Shown one piece after another: positions 17,214-26,056 of a stretch of 64,000 nt of DNA; the first letter of the stretch is position 1, and every line of letters starts with the position of its first letter. Source of the DNA: JAOUEA01 sp963825635 (GTDB taxonomy: Bacteria > Actinomycetota > UBA4738 > HRBIN12); NCBI GenBank assembly GCA_963825635.1, contig CAWGTU010000001.1, positions 992,001-1,056,000 on the forward strand, in the 5' to 3' direction. The notes beneath the pieces are model-generated. The model ran no database searches, was not told the origin of the DNA, and worked only from the letters and a program-made list of their open reading frames with translations. Position numbers and translations under genes: made by a program.

Positions 17214-18641
17214 ATGGCTGGAACCAACGGACACGCGAAGGGCCGCGTGGTTCGGGTGATCGGGCCCGTGGTGGACGTGGAGTTCCCGCCGGCCGAGCTG
17301 CCCGAGATCAACACCGCGCTCACGCTCGACGTCGACCTCGGCGGTGAGACGACGACGATCACCTGCGAGGTCGCCCAGCACATCGGCGACGCCACGGTGC
17401 GCGCGGTCGCCTTGAAGCCGACCGACGGGGTCGTGCGTGGCTCGCCGGTGGAGAACACCGGCTCACCGATCACCGTGCCGGTGGGCGAGGGCGTGCTCGG
17501 TCACGTCTACAACGTGCTCGGCGAGCCTCTCGACACGACCGTCGACCAGATCAGCCCCGATGCCTACTGGCCGATCCACCGCGACGCGCCGCCGTTCGCC
17601 GACCTCGAGCCGAAGAAGGTCATGCTCGAGACCGGCATCAAGGTGATCGACCTGCTCGAGCCGTACGTGCAGGGCGGCAAGATCGGCATGTTCGGCGGCG
17701 CGGGCGTCGGCAAGACGGTGATCATCCAGGAGATGATCCGCCGCCAGGCCGAGCAGCACGGCGGGGTGTCGGTCTTCGCGGGAGTGGGGGAGCGGACCCG
17801 CGAAGGCAACGACCTCTTCCTCGAGATGACCGAGTCGGGTGTGATCGAGAAGACCGCGCTCGTCTTCGGTCAGATGGACGAGCCACCCGGCGTGCGGCTG
17901 CGCGTGGCGCTGTCGGCGCTCACGATGGCCGAGTACTTCCGCGACGAGAAGCACCTCGACGTGCTGCTCTTCGTGGACAACATCTTCCGGTTCACCCAGG
18001 CCGGCTCGGAGGTCTCGACCCTCCTCGGTCGTATGCCGTCCTCGGTCGGCTACCAGCCGAACCTCGCGAGCGAGATGGGCGACCTGCAGGAGCGCATCAC
18101 GTCGGCCGGAGGCCGGTCGATCACGTCGCTGCAGGCGATCTACGTGCCCGCCGACGACATCACCGACCCGGCGCCGCATGCGGCGTTCGCGCACCTCGAC
18201 GCCACCACGGTGCTCTCCCGGGAGATCGCCTCGCTCGGGATCTACCCCGCCGTGGATCCGCTCGACTCCTCGTCGCGCATCCTCGACCCGCGCTACGTGG
18301 GCGAGGAGCACTACGCGGTGGCCCGGCGCGTGCAGGAGATCCTGCAGCGGTACAAGGACCTGCAGGACATCATCGCGATCCTCGGTATCGACGAGCTCTC
18401 CGAAGAGGACAAGGTGATCGTGTCGCGCGCCCGCAAGATCCAGCGGTTCCTCTCGCAGCCGTTCTTCGTGGCCGAGCAGTTCACCGGGCTGCCGGGCAAG
18501 TACACCCCGGTCGACGAGACGATCGCCTCGTTCAAGGGCCTCACCGAGGGCGAGTACGATCACCTGCCCGAGCAGGCGTTCTTCCTCGTGGGCGGCATCG
18601 AGGAAGCGGTGGAGCAAGCGAAGCAGATGGAGGCGGCGTAG
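17214..18641 (+). CDS. atpD: F1Fo ATP synthase subunit beta
   Basis: 475 aa catalytic subunit. Walker A GGAGVGKT, catalytic Glu in GVGERTREGNDL, and Walker B LLFVDNIFRFTQAGSEVS are all intact. I chose ATG 17214 because GGAGGG lies 6 nt upstream. ATG 17208, two codons earlier, overlaps the atpG stop but sits on the Shine-Dalgarno. Confidence 0.98.
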   Translation: MAGTNGHAKGRVVRVIGPVVDVEFPPAELPEINTALTLDVDLGGETTTITCEVAQHIGDATVRAVALKPTDGVVRGSPVENTGSPITVPVGEGVLGHVYNVLGEPLDTTVDQISPDAYWPIHRDAPPFADLEPKKVMLETGIKVIDLLEPYVQGGKIGMFGGAGVGKTVIIQEMIRRQAEQHGGVSVFAGVGERTREGNDLFLEMTESGVIEKTALVFGQMDEPPGVRLRVALSALTMAEYFRDEKHLDVLLFVDNIFRFTQAGSEVSTLLGRMPSSVGYQPNLASEMGDLQERITSAGGRSITSLQAIYVPADDITDPAPHAAFAHLDATTVLSREIASLGIYPAVDPLDSSSRILDPRYVGEEHYAVARRVQEILQRYKDLQDIIAILGIDELSEEDKVIVSRARKIQRFLSQPFFVAEQFTGLPGKYTPVDETIASFKGLTEGEYDHLPEQAFFLVGGIEEAVEQAKQMEAA

Positions 18642-18674
18642 CTTGGCGCTCAAGCAGCCGGAGGCGGTAGCGCG

Positions 18675-19124
18675 ATGAGTGAGCCGGTCCACGTGCATCT
18701 CGTGACGCCCGAGCGCGAGGTCTGGGCCGGTGAGGCCGAGACCGTGATCGCACGTGGCGTCGACGGAGAGGTCGGCATCCTCGCCGGACACGCGCCGATG
18801 ATGGTGCAGCTCGCGATCGGGCCCCTGCGCATCCACCGCGAGGACGGCGGTGAGATCGCCGCGGTGATCGACGGCGGATTCATGCACGTGACGAGCGGCG
18901 GAGGTGCGGGAGACGAAGGCCGTGGCACGCGCGTCGACGTGCTCGCGGCTCACGCCGAGCTTGCCGGTGATATCGACGTCGACGCGGCGAAGGCGAGGGT
19001 CGCCGAGCTCGAGGAACAGCTGCAGAACCACGACACCCGGCTGGCCGAGGCCGATGTGGCGGCGATCCGAGGCGAGCTGAAGAAGGCCCTGGCCCGGATC
19101 GCGCTCAGCACCGTCGCCGGCTGA
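18675..19124 (+). CDS. atpC: F1Fo ATP synthase subunit epsilon
   Basis: 149 aa. N-terminal beta-sandwich (VHLVTPEREVWAGEAE, GEVGILAGHAPMM) and a C-terminal two-helix part (about 98-145) that can inhibit hydrolysis. A Gly-rich insertion (SGGGAGDEGRG, about 75-85) lengthens the domain boundary. It closes the atp operon. No clear terminator is seen in the 47 nt before murA. Confidence 0.95.
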   Translation: MSEPVHVHLVTPEREVWAGEAETVIARGVDGEVGILAGHAPMMVQLAIGPLRIHREDGGEIAAVIDGGFMHVTSGGGAGDEGRGTRVDVLAAHAELAGDIDVDAAKARVAELEEQLQNHDTRLAEADVAAIRGELKKALARIALSTVAG

Positions 19125-19156
19125 TCGTCGGTCCCACGTCGGCGGCCGGCGCCCCC

Positions 19157-19162
19157 TACACT
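19157..19162 (+). promoter_or_regulatory. -10 element of murA (leaderless)
   Basis: TACACT, 9 nt before the ATG at 19172. This argues against the in-frame GTG at 19163, which would sit directly on the -10. Confidence 0.6.
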
Positions 19163-19171
19163 GTGAGCCCC

Positions 19172-20446
19172 ATGGTGGAACGACTCCTGGTCTCTGGAGG
19201 GGCGCGATGCACCGGCACGATCCGGATCGCGGGCGCCAAGAACTCCGCCCTCAAGCTGATGGCCGCGGCGTTGTTGGCGCCGGGACGAACGGTGCTGCGC
19301 AACGTGCCGCAGATCCAGGATTGCCTGACGATGGGCGAGGTGCTCGAGCACCTCGGCGCGGGTCTCGCATGGCAGGGCGGCACGGTCACGATCGATGCCA
19401 CTCATCTCACGTCGGTGGAGGCGCCCTACGAGCTCGTGCGACGCATGCGAGCCTCGACCGCCGTGCTGGGTTCGTTGCTCGCCCGCGCCGGTCGCGCGCG
19501 GGTCGCGATGCCGGGCGGCGACGAGATCGGCTCGCGCCCGATCGACCTGCACATCCAGGGTTTGCGCAAGATGGGCGCCCAGATCGGCTCGGAGCACGGA
19601 TTCCTCGTCGCCGAGACCCGTGGGCTGCACGGTGCGGCCATCACCCTCGACTACCCGAGCGTCGGCGCGACCGAGAATCTGATGATGGCCGCCGTGCTCG
19701 CTCGCGGCACGACGGCGATCGACAACGCCGCACGCGAGCCCGAGATCGCCGATATCGCCCGCTTCCTCACGGCGATGGGCGCCCGCATCGACGGCGCGGG
19801 TTCCAGCACGATCGAGATCGAGGGCGTCGACGAGCTCACCCCCGCCGATCACGTGACGATTCCCGATCGCATCGAGGCCGGCACCTGGGCGGCGGCCGCG
19901 GTGGCGACCCGGGGCGACGTGACGCTCGAGCACGCGCGTCCCGACCACCTCGACCTGTTCCTGCAGAAGCTCGGCGACGCCGGCGCCGACGTCGCGATGA
20001 CCGAGCAGGGACTGCGCATCCGTGGCACCGAGCGAGCCCGAGCGATCGATTTCGTCACGTTGCCGTACCCGGGGGTGGCGACCGACTTCCAGCCGATCCT
20101 GATGGCGATGCTCGCGACGGCCGAGGGCACGAGCATCGCGACCGAGAACGTCTTCGAGAGCCGGTTCCTCTACGTGGACGAGCTCCGGCGCATGGGCGCA
20201 GACATCCGCACGGAGGGTCACCATGCGGTGATCCGCGGCGTCGGGCGTCTCTCGGCCGCTCCGGTTCGGGCCCTCGACATCCGAGCCGGAGCCGCCATGG
20301 CGATCGCGGCCCTCTCCGCCGATGGCGTCACGGAGATCTCCGAGCTGCACCACCTCGACCGCGGCTACGAGGGGTTCGTCGAGAAGCTGCACGCGCTCGG
20401 GGTCGAGGTTCGCCGGGTCGAGGATCCGGCGATCCGCCTCTCCTAG
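19172..20446 (+). CDS. murA: UDP-N-acetylglucosamine 1-carboxyvinyltransferase, Asp-type
   Basis: 424 aa. Transfers enolpyruvate from PEP to UDP-GlcNAc, the first committed step of peptidoglycan. The AGAKNS motif is at residues 20-25. The catalytic loop reads MPGGDEIGSRP with Asp117 (codon 19520-19522) where most bacteria have the Cys that fosfomycin alkylates. Asp at this site is known from mycobacterial MurA and confers intrinsic fosfomycin insensitivity. FPSVGATEN-like YPSVGATENL and the C-terminal HLDRGYEGF are conserved. murA close behind atpC is the actinobacterial order. Confidence 0.96.
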   Translation: MVERLLVSGGARCTGTIRIAGAKNSALKLMAAALLAPGRTVLRNVPQIQDCLTMGEVLEHLGAGLAWQGGTVTIDATHLTSVEAPYELVRRMRASTAVLGSLLARAGRARVAMPGGDEIGSRPIDLHIQGLRKMGAQIGSEHGFLVAETRGLHGAAITLDYPSVGATENLMMAAVLARGTTAIDNAAREPEIADIARFLTAMGARIDGAGSSTIEIEGVDELTPADHVTIPDRIEAGTWAAAAVATRGDVTLEHARPDHLDLFLQKLGDAGADVAMTEQGLRIRGTERARAIDFVTLPYPGVATDFQPILMAMLATAEGTSIATENVFESRFLYVDELRRMGADIRTEGHHAVIRGVGRLSAAPVRALDIRAGAAMAIAALSADGVTEISELHHLDRGYEGFVEKLHALGVEVRRVEDPAIRLS

Positions 20447-20456
20447 GAACCCGCCG

Positions 20457-21284
20457 ATGATGCCCGGACCCCCCAGCCGACCCGATCTGCGCGCCGACGG
20501 GTCGCCGATCGGCGGGGCGATCGCGTCGGGCCCCTCGGTCGCGACGCTTCCTGACGGCCGCCCGAAGGCCACCTGGCGGTTCCTGCCCACCCTCGGCGTC
20601 GTGCTCCTCGGCTTCGTGCTCGGTTCGCTCGCCGCGGCCCCCCTGTTCGCGGCGCTCGGCGACACCAGCGAGGGAGGCGCGAGCGGTGTCAGCGAGATCG
20701 CGCAGGGACTCGTCGTCGACGTGGTGCTGGTCGGCACGCTGCTCGTCTGGCTCCGGATGCGGCACGCGGGGTGGCGCGAGGCTCTGCGTCTCGTCCCGTC
20801 CTCTCGTGTCGGCCGTGAGATCGCGATCGGAGCCGGACTGGGGATCGCCGTGCGGATCGTGGCCGGCATCGCGGCAGCGATCGTGATCGCGATCCTCGCC
20901 GCGGTGACGAACGAGGAGGTCGCCGTGCCCGAGCAGGTGACCGGGGACCTGCAGGGTTTCGAGCTGGTCGTCTTCGCGGTGTTCGCGGTCGTCGTGGCGC
21001 CGATCACAGAGGAGTTCCTGTTCCGGGGGCTGATCTATCGATCGATCCGCGACCGACACGGCGTGGCCCTCGGAGCGATCGTCTCCGCGCTGCTGTTCGG
21101 CGTGATCCACTACGTGCCGGGTCCGTGGCCCGACGCGGTGGCGCTCCAGATCACGATGGTCGTCACCGGCCTCGGCCTCGCCCTCGTCTACGAACGGCGC
21201 AAGACCCTGCTCTCGCCGATCGTCGGCCACGCCGCGTTCAACCTGATCGCCGTCGCCGTGATCGTCTCCGACGCGCTGCGCTGA
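20457..21284 (+). CDS. CPBP-family intramembrane metalloprotease
   Basis: 275 aa, ATG 20457 (a second ATG follows at once). Hydrophilic N-terminus of about 40 residues, then about seven membrane helices. The Abi/CPBP motifs are complete: EEFLFRG (EExxxR), FGVIHY (FxxxH) and a final GHAAFNL. These proteases process CAAX-like or membrane substrates or signal peptides, and the substrate here is unknown. It starts 10 nt after murA and may be co-transcribed. Confidence 0.88.
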   Translation: MMPGPPSRPDLRADGSPIGGAIASGPSVATLPDGRPKATWRFLPTLGVVLLGFVLGSLAAAPLFAALGDTSEGGASGVSEIAQGLVVDVVLVGTLLVWLRMRHAGWREALRLVPSSRVGREIAIGAGLGIAVRIVAGIAAAIVIAILAAVTNEEVAVPEQVTGDLQGFELVVFAVFAVVVAPITEEFLFRGLIYRSIRDRHGVALGAIVSALLFGVIHYVPGPWPDAVALQITMVVTGLGLALVYERRKTLLSPIVGHAAFNLIAVAVIVSDALR

Positions 21285-21316
21285 GAGGCGACGGCGCCCC
21301 CCGCGGGCGACGTCCG

Positions 21317-21322
21317 TATGCT
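21317..21322 (+). promoter_or_regulatory. -10 element of the SCP2/ADH/PrsW operon
   Basis: TATGCT, 21 nt before the ATG at 21344. A GGGGAGG Shine-Dalgarno lies in between, so this transcript has a short leader. Confidence 0.45.
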
Positions 21323-21343
21323 GATGCAGGCAGGGGAGGTGGG

Positions 21344-21763
21344 ATGTTCGATTTCCCGCGGGAGGAGTGGTTCCGCGCGCTGGCCGACGAGATCAACGCC
21401 TCGGCCGACTATCGCGAGGCCGCCTCGGACTGGGAGGGCGACATCAGCTTCGTGATCGAGGCGGACCCCGATCGGGGGGTGCCCTCCGACGTCTGGGGCT
21501 ACCTCGACCTGTGGCACGGCGCCTGCCGATCGGGAACGCTGGTCGCGCCGGACGAGGGGGCGGCCGCGGCGTTCGTGATCTCGGCGACGTACCGCCGCTG
21601 GAAGGACGTCGTCCGCGGCGAGCTCGATCCGGTCCGGGCGATGATGCAGGGCAAGCTCCGCGTGCGGGGCGATCTCCCCAAGATCCTGCGCTACGTACAG
21701 GCGGCGCACGAGCTGGTCGTGGTCTGCGGTGCGGTGCCGACGAGGTTCCCCGACGAGGCGTGA
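21344..21763 (+). CDS. SCP2 sterol-carrier-like protein
   Basis: 139 aa, ATG behind GGGGAGG. The pattern of an N-terminal helix, a beta-sheet (ISFVIEADP...VWGYLDLWHG), then AAFVISATYRRWKDVVRGELDPVRAMMQGKLRVRGDLPKILRY is the SCP2 lipid-binding fold, whose last part (PVRAMMQGKLRVRGD) is characteristic. Such domains bind hydrophobic ligands such as acyl chains or sterols. First gene of a run of five overlapping genes, its stop overlapping the dehydrogenase start by 1 nt. Confidence 0.8.
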   Translation: MFDFPREEWFRALADEINASADYREAASDWEGDISFVIEADPDRGVPSDVWGYLDLWHGACRSGTLVAPDEGAAAAFVISATYRRWKDVVRGELDPVRAMMQGKLRVRGDLPKILRYVQAAHELVVVCGAVPTRFPDEA

Positions 21764-22803
21764 TGCGGGCGGTCGTCTTCATCGAGCCCGGCAAGGTCGC
21801 GGTGACCGACGTGCCCGCGCCGACCCTGGTGGAGCCCACCGACGCGCTCGTGCGCGTGACCCGCTCGGCGATCTGCGGGTCGGACCTGCATTTCCTGCAC
21901 GCGAAGACGCCCACCGCCCCCGGGGAGGTCCTGGGCCACGAGGCGGTGGGGGTGGTCGAGGACGTGGGCGGCGCGGTCGGCTCGGTGCGACCCGGCGATC
22001 GAGTCGTGGTCTCGTTCGCGGTGGCGTGCGGCGCCTGTTGGTTCTGCGCGCACGGTCAGACCAACCTGTGCGAGCATGCCGCGGTCTTCGGCGCCGGGCC
22101 GTTCGGCGGGGGCCTGCCGGGCACCCAGGCAGAAGCCGTGCGTGTGCCGTGGGCGGACGTGAACCTGCTGTCGGTGCCGTCCGCCGTCGACGACGAGCGC
22201 GCGGTGTTCGTCGGGGACGTGCTCACGACCGGCTTCCACGCTGCCTCCCTCACGGGTGCGGACGCCCGCGACGTGGTCGCCGTCCTCGGTGCCGGCCCGG
22301 TGGGGTGGTGCGCTGCCGCGTCGCTGCGAGCCCTCGGAGTCGAGCGGGTGTTCCTGCTCGACCGTGAGCCGGCCCGACTCGCGCTGGCCGACGCCGCGGG
22401 GGCGATGCCGCTGCACGTGGGGGAACGGAGCGCCGAGAGCGTCCTGGCCGACGCCACCGGCGACCGAGGCGCCGACGCGGCGATCGACGCCGTGGGGGCG
22501 ACCGACGCGTACGCCGCCGCGACCACGGTCGTGCGCCGGGGCGGTCGGGTCGTCGTCGCGGGCGTCTACGCGGGTGAGACGGTGGAGTTGCAGCTCGGCG
22601 TCGCCTGGGCCCGGGCGCTCGACATCCGGTTCACCGGCATCTGCCCGGTCCACCGCGAGTGGCAGGAGGTCATGCGCCGGGTCGAGACGCGATCGCTCGA
22701 CCCACTGCCGCTCGTGAGCGATCGCCTCTCGCTCGACGAGGCGCCGATCGGCTACGAGCGCTTCGATCGCCGGCTGGCGACGAAGGTGCTGATCGAGCCG
22801 TGA
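21763..22803 (+). CDS. Zinc-dependent alcohol dehydrogenase (MDR superfamily)
   Basis: 346 aa. Catalytic Zn ligands are in ICGSDLHF (Cys) and GHEAVG (His, Glu). The structural Zn lobe C-x2-C-x2-C-x7-C is complete (CGACWFCAHGQTNLC). The Rossmann motif is VLGAGPVG. Closest in layout to the threonine/formaldehyde-dehydrogenase branch of the MDR family. Its substrate is not predictable. ATG overlaps the previous stop (TGATG), and its own stop overlaps the next GTG. Confidence 0.9.
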   Translation: MRAVVFIEPGKVAVTDVPAPTLVEPTDALVRVTRSAICGSDLHFLHAKTPTAPGEVLGHEAVGVVEDVGGAVGSVRPGDRVVVSFAVACGACWFCAHGQTNLCEHAAVFGAGPFGGGLPGTQAEAVRVPWADVNLLSVPSAVDDERAVFVGDVLTTGFHAASLTGADARDVVAVLGAGPVGWCAAASLRALGVERVFLLDREPARLALADAAGAMPLHVGERSAESVLADATGDRGADAAIDAVGATDAYAAATTVVRRGGRVVVAGVYAGETVELQLGVAWARALDIRFTGICPVHREWQEVMRRVETRSLDPLPLVSDRLSLDEAPIGYERFDRRLATKVLIEP

Positions 22804-23243
22804 GCGCCGCCAGGGTCGCGCTCGAGGGCCCGGAACCGAGCGGGCTCGCGGAGCTGCTTGCCGGTCTGCTCGAGCAGCACCTGGCGCTCGAGCCCGAGCG
22901 CGCGGCCCACCTGCGACCGTCGGTCGTCGTGCTCGAGGCACCCGATGCCGGCGTCGCCGTGACGGTCCGACTGTCACCCGGCGCCATCTCGGTCTCGGAC
23001 GGCGTGGCGGCCGAGGCGCATCTGCGGGTGGTGGCGCCGGCCGATCGGCTGCTCGCGCTCGCCGGCGCGCCGCTGCGTGCCGGTCTGCCGGATCCGCTGC
23101 ACCGCGACGGGCGCGCGGTGCTCGCCGACGTGGTCACGGGCCGCGTGCGCGTGCATGGGATGCTGCGCCACCCTCGGCGTCTCGCGCGCTTCACGTCGTT
23201 GCTGTCGGTCCATGAGCCGATCCGAGATCGACCCGGCCGGTGA
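22800..23243 (+). CDS. SCP2-like lipid-binding protein
   Basis: 147 aa, GTG overlapping the dehydrogenase stop. The second half (VRLSPGAISVSDG..., PADRLLALAG..., VVTGRVRVHGML) resembles the SCP2 beta-sheet and terminal helix, but more weakly than the gene at 21344. No signal peptide or membrane helix. Two SCP2-like proteins around one dehydrogenase suggest a hydrophobic alcohol or aldehyde as substrate. That is inference. Confidence 0.6.
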   Translation: MSAARVALEGPEPSGLAELLAGLLEQHLALEPERAAHLRPSVVVLEAPDAGVAVTVRLSPGAISVSDGVAAEAHLRVVAPADRLLALAGAPLRAGLPDPLHRDGRAVLADVVTGRVRVHGMLRHPRRLARFTSLLSVHEPIRDRPGR

Positions 23244-23851
23244 CGGACCCCACGCCGCCCCGGCCCGACGCCTCGCCGTGGATGCGGCGCGGGGGCCACG
23301 ATCGGCGATGGCTGCCCGCGCTCGCGGTGCTCGGGGTGATCCTCGCCACCACGTTGGGGGGGTTCGTCGCGGCCGCTGCGCTGGCGGAGCCAGCCGGCCC
23401 GCCCGTATCGATCCCCGGCGTCGTCTCGGTCCAACCGCTCACGGGCTGGGAGCCGGCGGAGGCCGACTCCGTCGGCGACCGACCGTTCGTGCGTGTCACC
23501 CGAGGGAGCGGCACGCTCGTCGCCGTCGCATGGGGTCCGTTCGACGGCGACGCCGAGGCGTTGGCGGTCGATGTCCGCGACGAGGCGCTCGACGGGTCGC
23601 TCGACCAGCTCTCGGTCTCCGACGTGTTCACCCCGGTCGTGCTCGACCAGGGCACCGAGGGGCAGCGGTTCACGTTCGTCGGCATCGACGCGGAGTCGGG
23701 GGGGGCGGTCGAGGGAGAGGTGACGACGGTGATCTCGACCGACGGTCAGGGGGTGGTGTTCGTCGGTCTCGCCCCGGAGGGCCTGCTGGCGTTCGTCGAC
23801 GGAGACCTGCACACGATGGTGAGCGCCGCGATCGTCGGTCCTGCCGCATGA
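23240..23851 (+). CDS. Membrane-anchored protein of unknown function coupled to a PrsW-like protease
   Basis: 203 aa, GTG overlapping the previous stop. A positively charged N-terminus (MRRGGHDRRW) is followed by one membrane helix (about 24-48) and an all-beta-looking domain predicted outside the membrane. I do not recognise the domain. Both ends overlap neighbours by 4 nt, the downstream one being a PrsW-like protease, so it may be made together with, or be cut by, that protease. No Cys residues. Confidence 0.65.
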   Translation: MTDPTPPRPDASPWMRRGGHDRRWLPALAVLGVILATTLGGFVAAAALAEPAGPPVSIPGVVSVQPLTGWEPAEADSVGDRPFVRVTRGSGTLVAVAWGPFDGDAEALAVDVRDEALDGSLDQLSVSDVFTPVVLDQGTEGQRFTFVGIDAESGGAVEGEVTTVISTDGQGVVFVGLAPEGLLAFVDGDLHTMVSAAIVGPAA

Positions 23852-25062
23852 GCATGCGTGAGATGCGCCGTGGCCGGCGGTTGCATCACTCCCGGTTCCT
23901 GCAGCCGCGGTTGCCCGCGTTCTGGCTCTTCGTGCTGATCGTGGGGCTCACAGGCATCGTGGCCCTCGCCGAGCAGAGCCTCTACCGGACCATGTCGCCG
24001 AGCGGGTGGGCGCTGTCGTGGTTCCTGCTGGCGCTGTACGGCCTGCCGGTCGTGCTCGTCGTCTACGTGCTCGACCTGTACGAACGGGAGCCGGTGCCGC
24101 TGCTCGTGGCGGCGTTCGCCTGGGGAGCGATCGCCGCGACCACGCTCTCCGCGATCGGCAACGCGGGGTGGGGACTCACGGTCGCCCGCCTCGGCGGCCC
24201 GGAGTTCGCCGCGCGGTGGACGGCCGCCCTCACGGCGCCGTTCGTGGAGGAGATCCTCAAGGGATGCGGCGTCGTGCTGATCTACCTGATCGCCCGCGAC
24301 GAGGTCGACGACGTGATGGACGGCTTCGTGTACGGCGCGATCTGCGGGCTGGGCTTCGCGATCGTCGAGGACGTCTTCTACTTCATGGCGGTCTTCGGCG
24401 GTGAGCCGTCGGGGGTGGTGCAGGGCTTCTGGCTGCGGGTGGTGGCCAGCGGCCTCTACGGGCACGTGCTGTATACGGGCCTCGTGGGCATGGCGATCGG
24501 GGTGGTCGTCTCGCGTCGTGCGACGGAGGCCCTGCGACACCGGCTCTGGGTGGCCGCCGGTCTCTGCGCGCTCGCGGCGTTCGCCCACTTCGTCTGGAAC
24601 TCGCCGCTCTTGACGCTGTTCCCGGCGCAGCCGTGGGCCGGCGCCGACTATCTGCTCGTGGTGGTGGCGACCGCGGTGAAGGGCCTGCCGCTGCTGGTCT
24701 TCGTCGCGATCGCGGTGACGCTCGCCCGGCGCCGCGAGCGCCGCTGGCTCCACCAGGCGCTCGCAGGCGAGATCGGGCTCGACGGCATCTCGGCCGCGGA
24801 GCTGCATCTGCTCGAGAACCCCCGGCGACGGCGGGCCGCCAGGCGCGCGATGCGTCGGCGGGCCGGTCCTCGTGCGGCGGGCCTGCTCCACCGCCTCCAA
24901 CGCGAGCAGGTCAACTTGGCGATGGTGGCCTCACGCGTGGGCGACGGTGACGACCCCGCGCTCTCGCGGCAGCGTGCCTACTGCCGCTCGCTGCGCGATG
25001 CGCTCCGGGCGATACCCGCCGCCGCCCCCGCGGGCGACGAGGGCCCCGAGGGCCGCGGGTAG
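23848..25062 (+). CDS. PrsW-family intramembrane metalloprotease
   Basis: 404 aa, ATG overlapping the previous stop. About nine membrane helices. The PrsW motifs are visible: APFVEEILKG (EExxxK), GFAIVEDVFYF, the His of GLYGHVLYTG and AHFVWNS. The C-terminal about 110 residues are cytosolic and very Arg-rich. B. subtilis PrsW cuts the anti-sigma factor RsiW. No sigma/anti-sigma pair is adjacent here. Its TAG stop (25060-25062) is also the first half of the next gene's -10 box. Confidence 0.88.
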   Translation: MSMREMRRGRRLHHSRFLQPRLPAFWLFVLIVGLTGIVALAEQSLYRTMSPSGWALSWFLLALYGLPVVLVVYVLDLYEREPVPLLVAAFAWGAIAATTLSAIGNAGWGLTVARLGGPEFAARWTAALTAPFVEEILKGCGVVLIYLIARDEVDDVMDGFVYGAICGLGFAIVEDVFYFMAVFGGEPSGVVQGFWLRVVASGLYGHVLYTGLVGMAIGVVVSRRATEALRHRLWVAAGLCALAAFAHFVWNSPLLTLFPAQPWAGADYLLVVVATAVKGLPLLVFVAIAVTLARRRERRWLHQALAGEIGLDGISAAELHLLENPRRRRAARRAMRRRAGPRAAGLLHRLQREQVNLAMVASRVGDGDDPALSRQRAYCRSLRDALRAIPAAAPAGDEGPEGRG

Positions 25063-25065
25063 GCT
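25060..25065 (+). promoter_or_regulatory. -10 element of meaB (leaderless)
   Basis: TAGGCT, 6 nt before the ATG at 25072. It overlaps the TAG stop of the preceding gene. Confidence 0.6.
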
Positions 25066-25071
25066 GGCTTC

Positions 25072-26007
25072 ATGGACGTCGACGAGATCGTGCGCGGGGT
25101 GCTTGGGGGCGACCGACGTGCCGTCGCCCGAGCGATCAGCGCCGTGGAGGACGGGGACCTCGGTCTCGAGGCCCTCTCCGAGGGCATCTTCTCGAGCACC
25201 GGTCGTGCCGCCACGATCGGCCTGACGGGTGCGCCCGGGGTCGGCAAGTCCACGCTCGCGGCCGAGCTCGTGCGCGTGTGCCGGGCTCGCGATCTGCGCG
25301 CGGCGGTGCTCGCCGTCGACCCGACCTCCCCGTACACGGGAGGCGCCCTGCTGGGTGACCGCGTCCGCATGCAGGAGCACGCCACCGACCCGAGCGTCTT
25401 CATCCGGTCCATGGCCACCCGCGGTCACCTGGGCGGCATGGCCCTCGCGGCACCCGAGGCCGTCCGGATCCTGGACGCGGCCGGGTACGAGCGTGTCGTC
25501 GTCGAGACGGTCGGCGTGGGCCAGGCCGAGGTCGACGTCGCCGCCGCCACCGACACCGCGGTCGTGGTGCTCGCCCCGGGGATGGGTGACGCCGTGCAGA
25601 TGGCGAAGGCAGGCATCCTCGAGGTCGCCGACGTCTTCGTCGTGAACAAGGCCGACCGCGAGGGCGCGCAGGAGGTGGTGCGCGAACTGCGCCAGATGCT
25701 GCATCTGGGGGCCGCTCGCGACTGGGACCCTCCGGTGCTGTCGACCTCGGCGATCGATCACGGGGGGGTGGAGGCGCTGTGGGAGGCGATCGAGGCCCAT
25801 CGCGCGCACCTGGGCGCCAGCGGCGCGCTCGCCGAGCGGCGCCGCGTGCGCCTGCTCCGCGAGGTCGAGTCGCTCGCCGCCGAACGGTTCCGCGTGCAGG
25901 TGGCCACGGCGCTCGCGGCCGACCCTGCACTCGCCGGCGACCTCGCCGAGCGGCGCATCGATCCCTATGGTGCCGCCGCTATGCTGGTCGACAGGGCCGC
26001 GGGGTAG
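25072..26007 (+). CDS. meaB: MeaB/MeaI-type G3E GTPase chaperone of a B12-dependent mutase
   Basis: 311 aa. Walker A GAPGVGKST, then the family block VDPTSPYTGGALLGDRVRM and FIRSMATRGHLGG. The GTP-specificity motif is NKAD. These GTPases gate loading of adenosylcobalamin onto acyl-CoA mutases and rescue inactivated enzyme. Older annotations call it ArgK/LAO transport ATPase. The mutase gene follows 49 nt later, and as that mutase is of the isobutyryl type, MeaI may be the better name. Confidence 0.93.
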   Translation: MDVDEIVRGVLGGDRRAVARAISAVEDGDLGLEALSEGIFSSTGRAATIGLTGAPGVGKSTLAAELVRVCRARDLRAAVLAVDPTSPYTGGALLGDRVRMQEHATDPSVFIRSMATRGHLGGMALAAPEAVRILDAAGYERVVVETVGVGQAEVDVAAATDTAVVVLAPGMGDAVQMAKAGILEVADVFVVNKADREGAQEVVRELRQMLHLGAARDWDPPVLSTSAIDHGGVEALWEAIEAHRAHLGASGALAERRRVRLLREVESLAAERFRVQVATALAADPALAGDLAERRIDPYGAAAMLVDRAAG

Positions 26008-26056
26008 TCGCGCTCCGAGTGCGAACGCCGGCGGCCCGCCGCGGCTCGGAGGTCCG

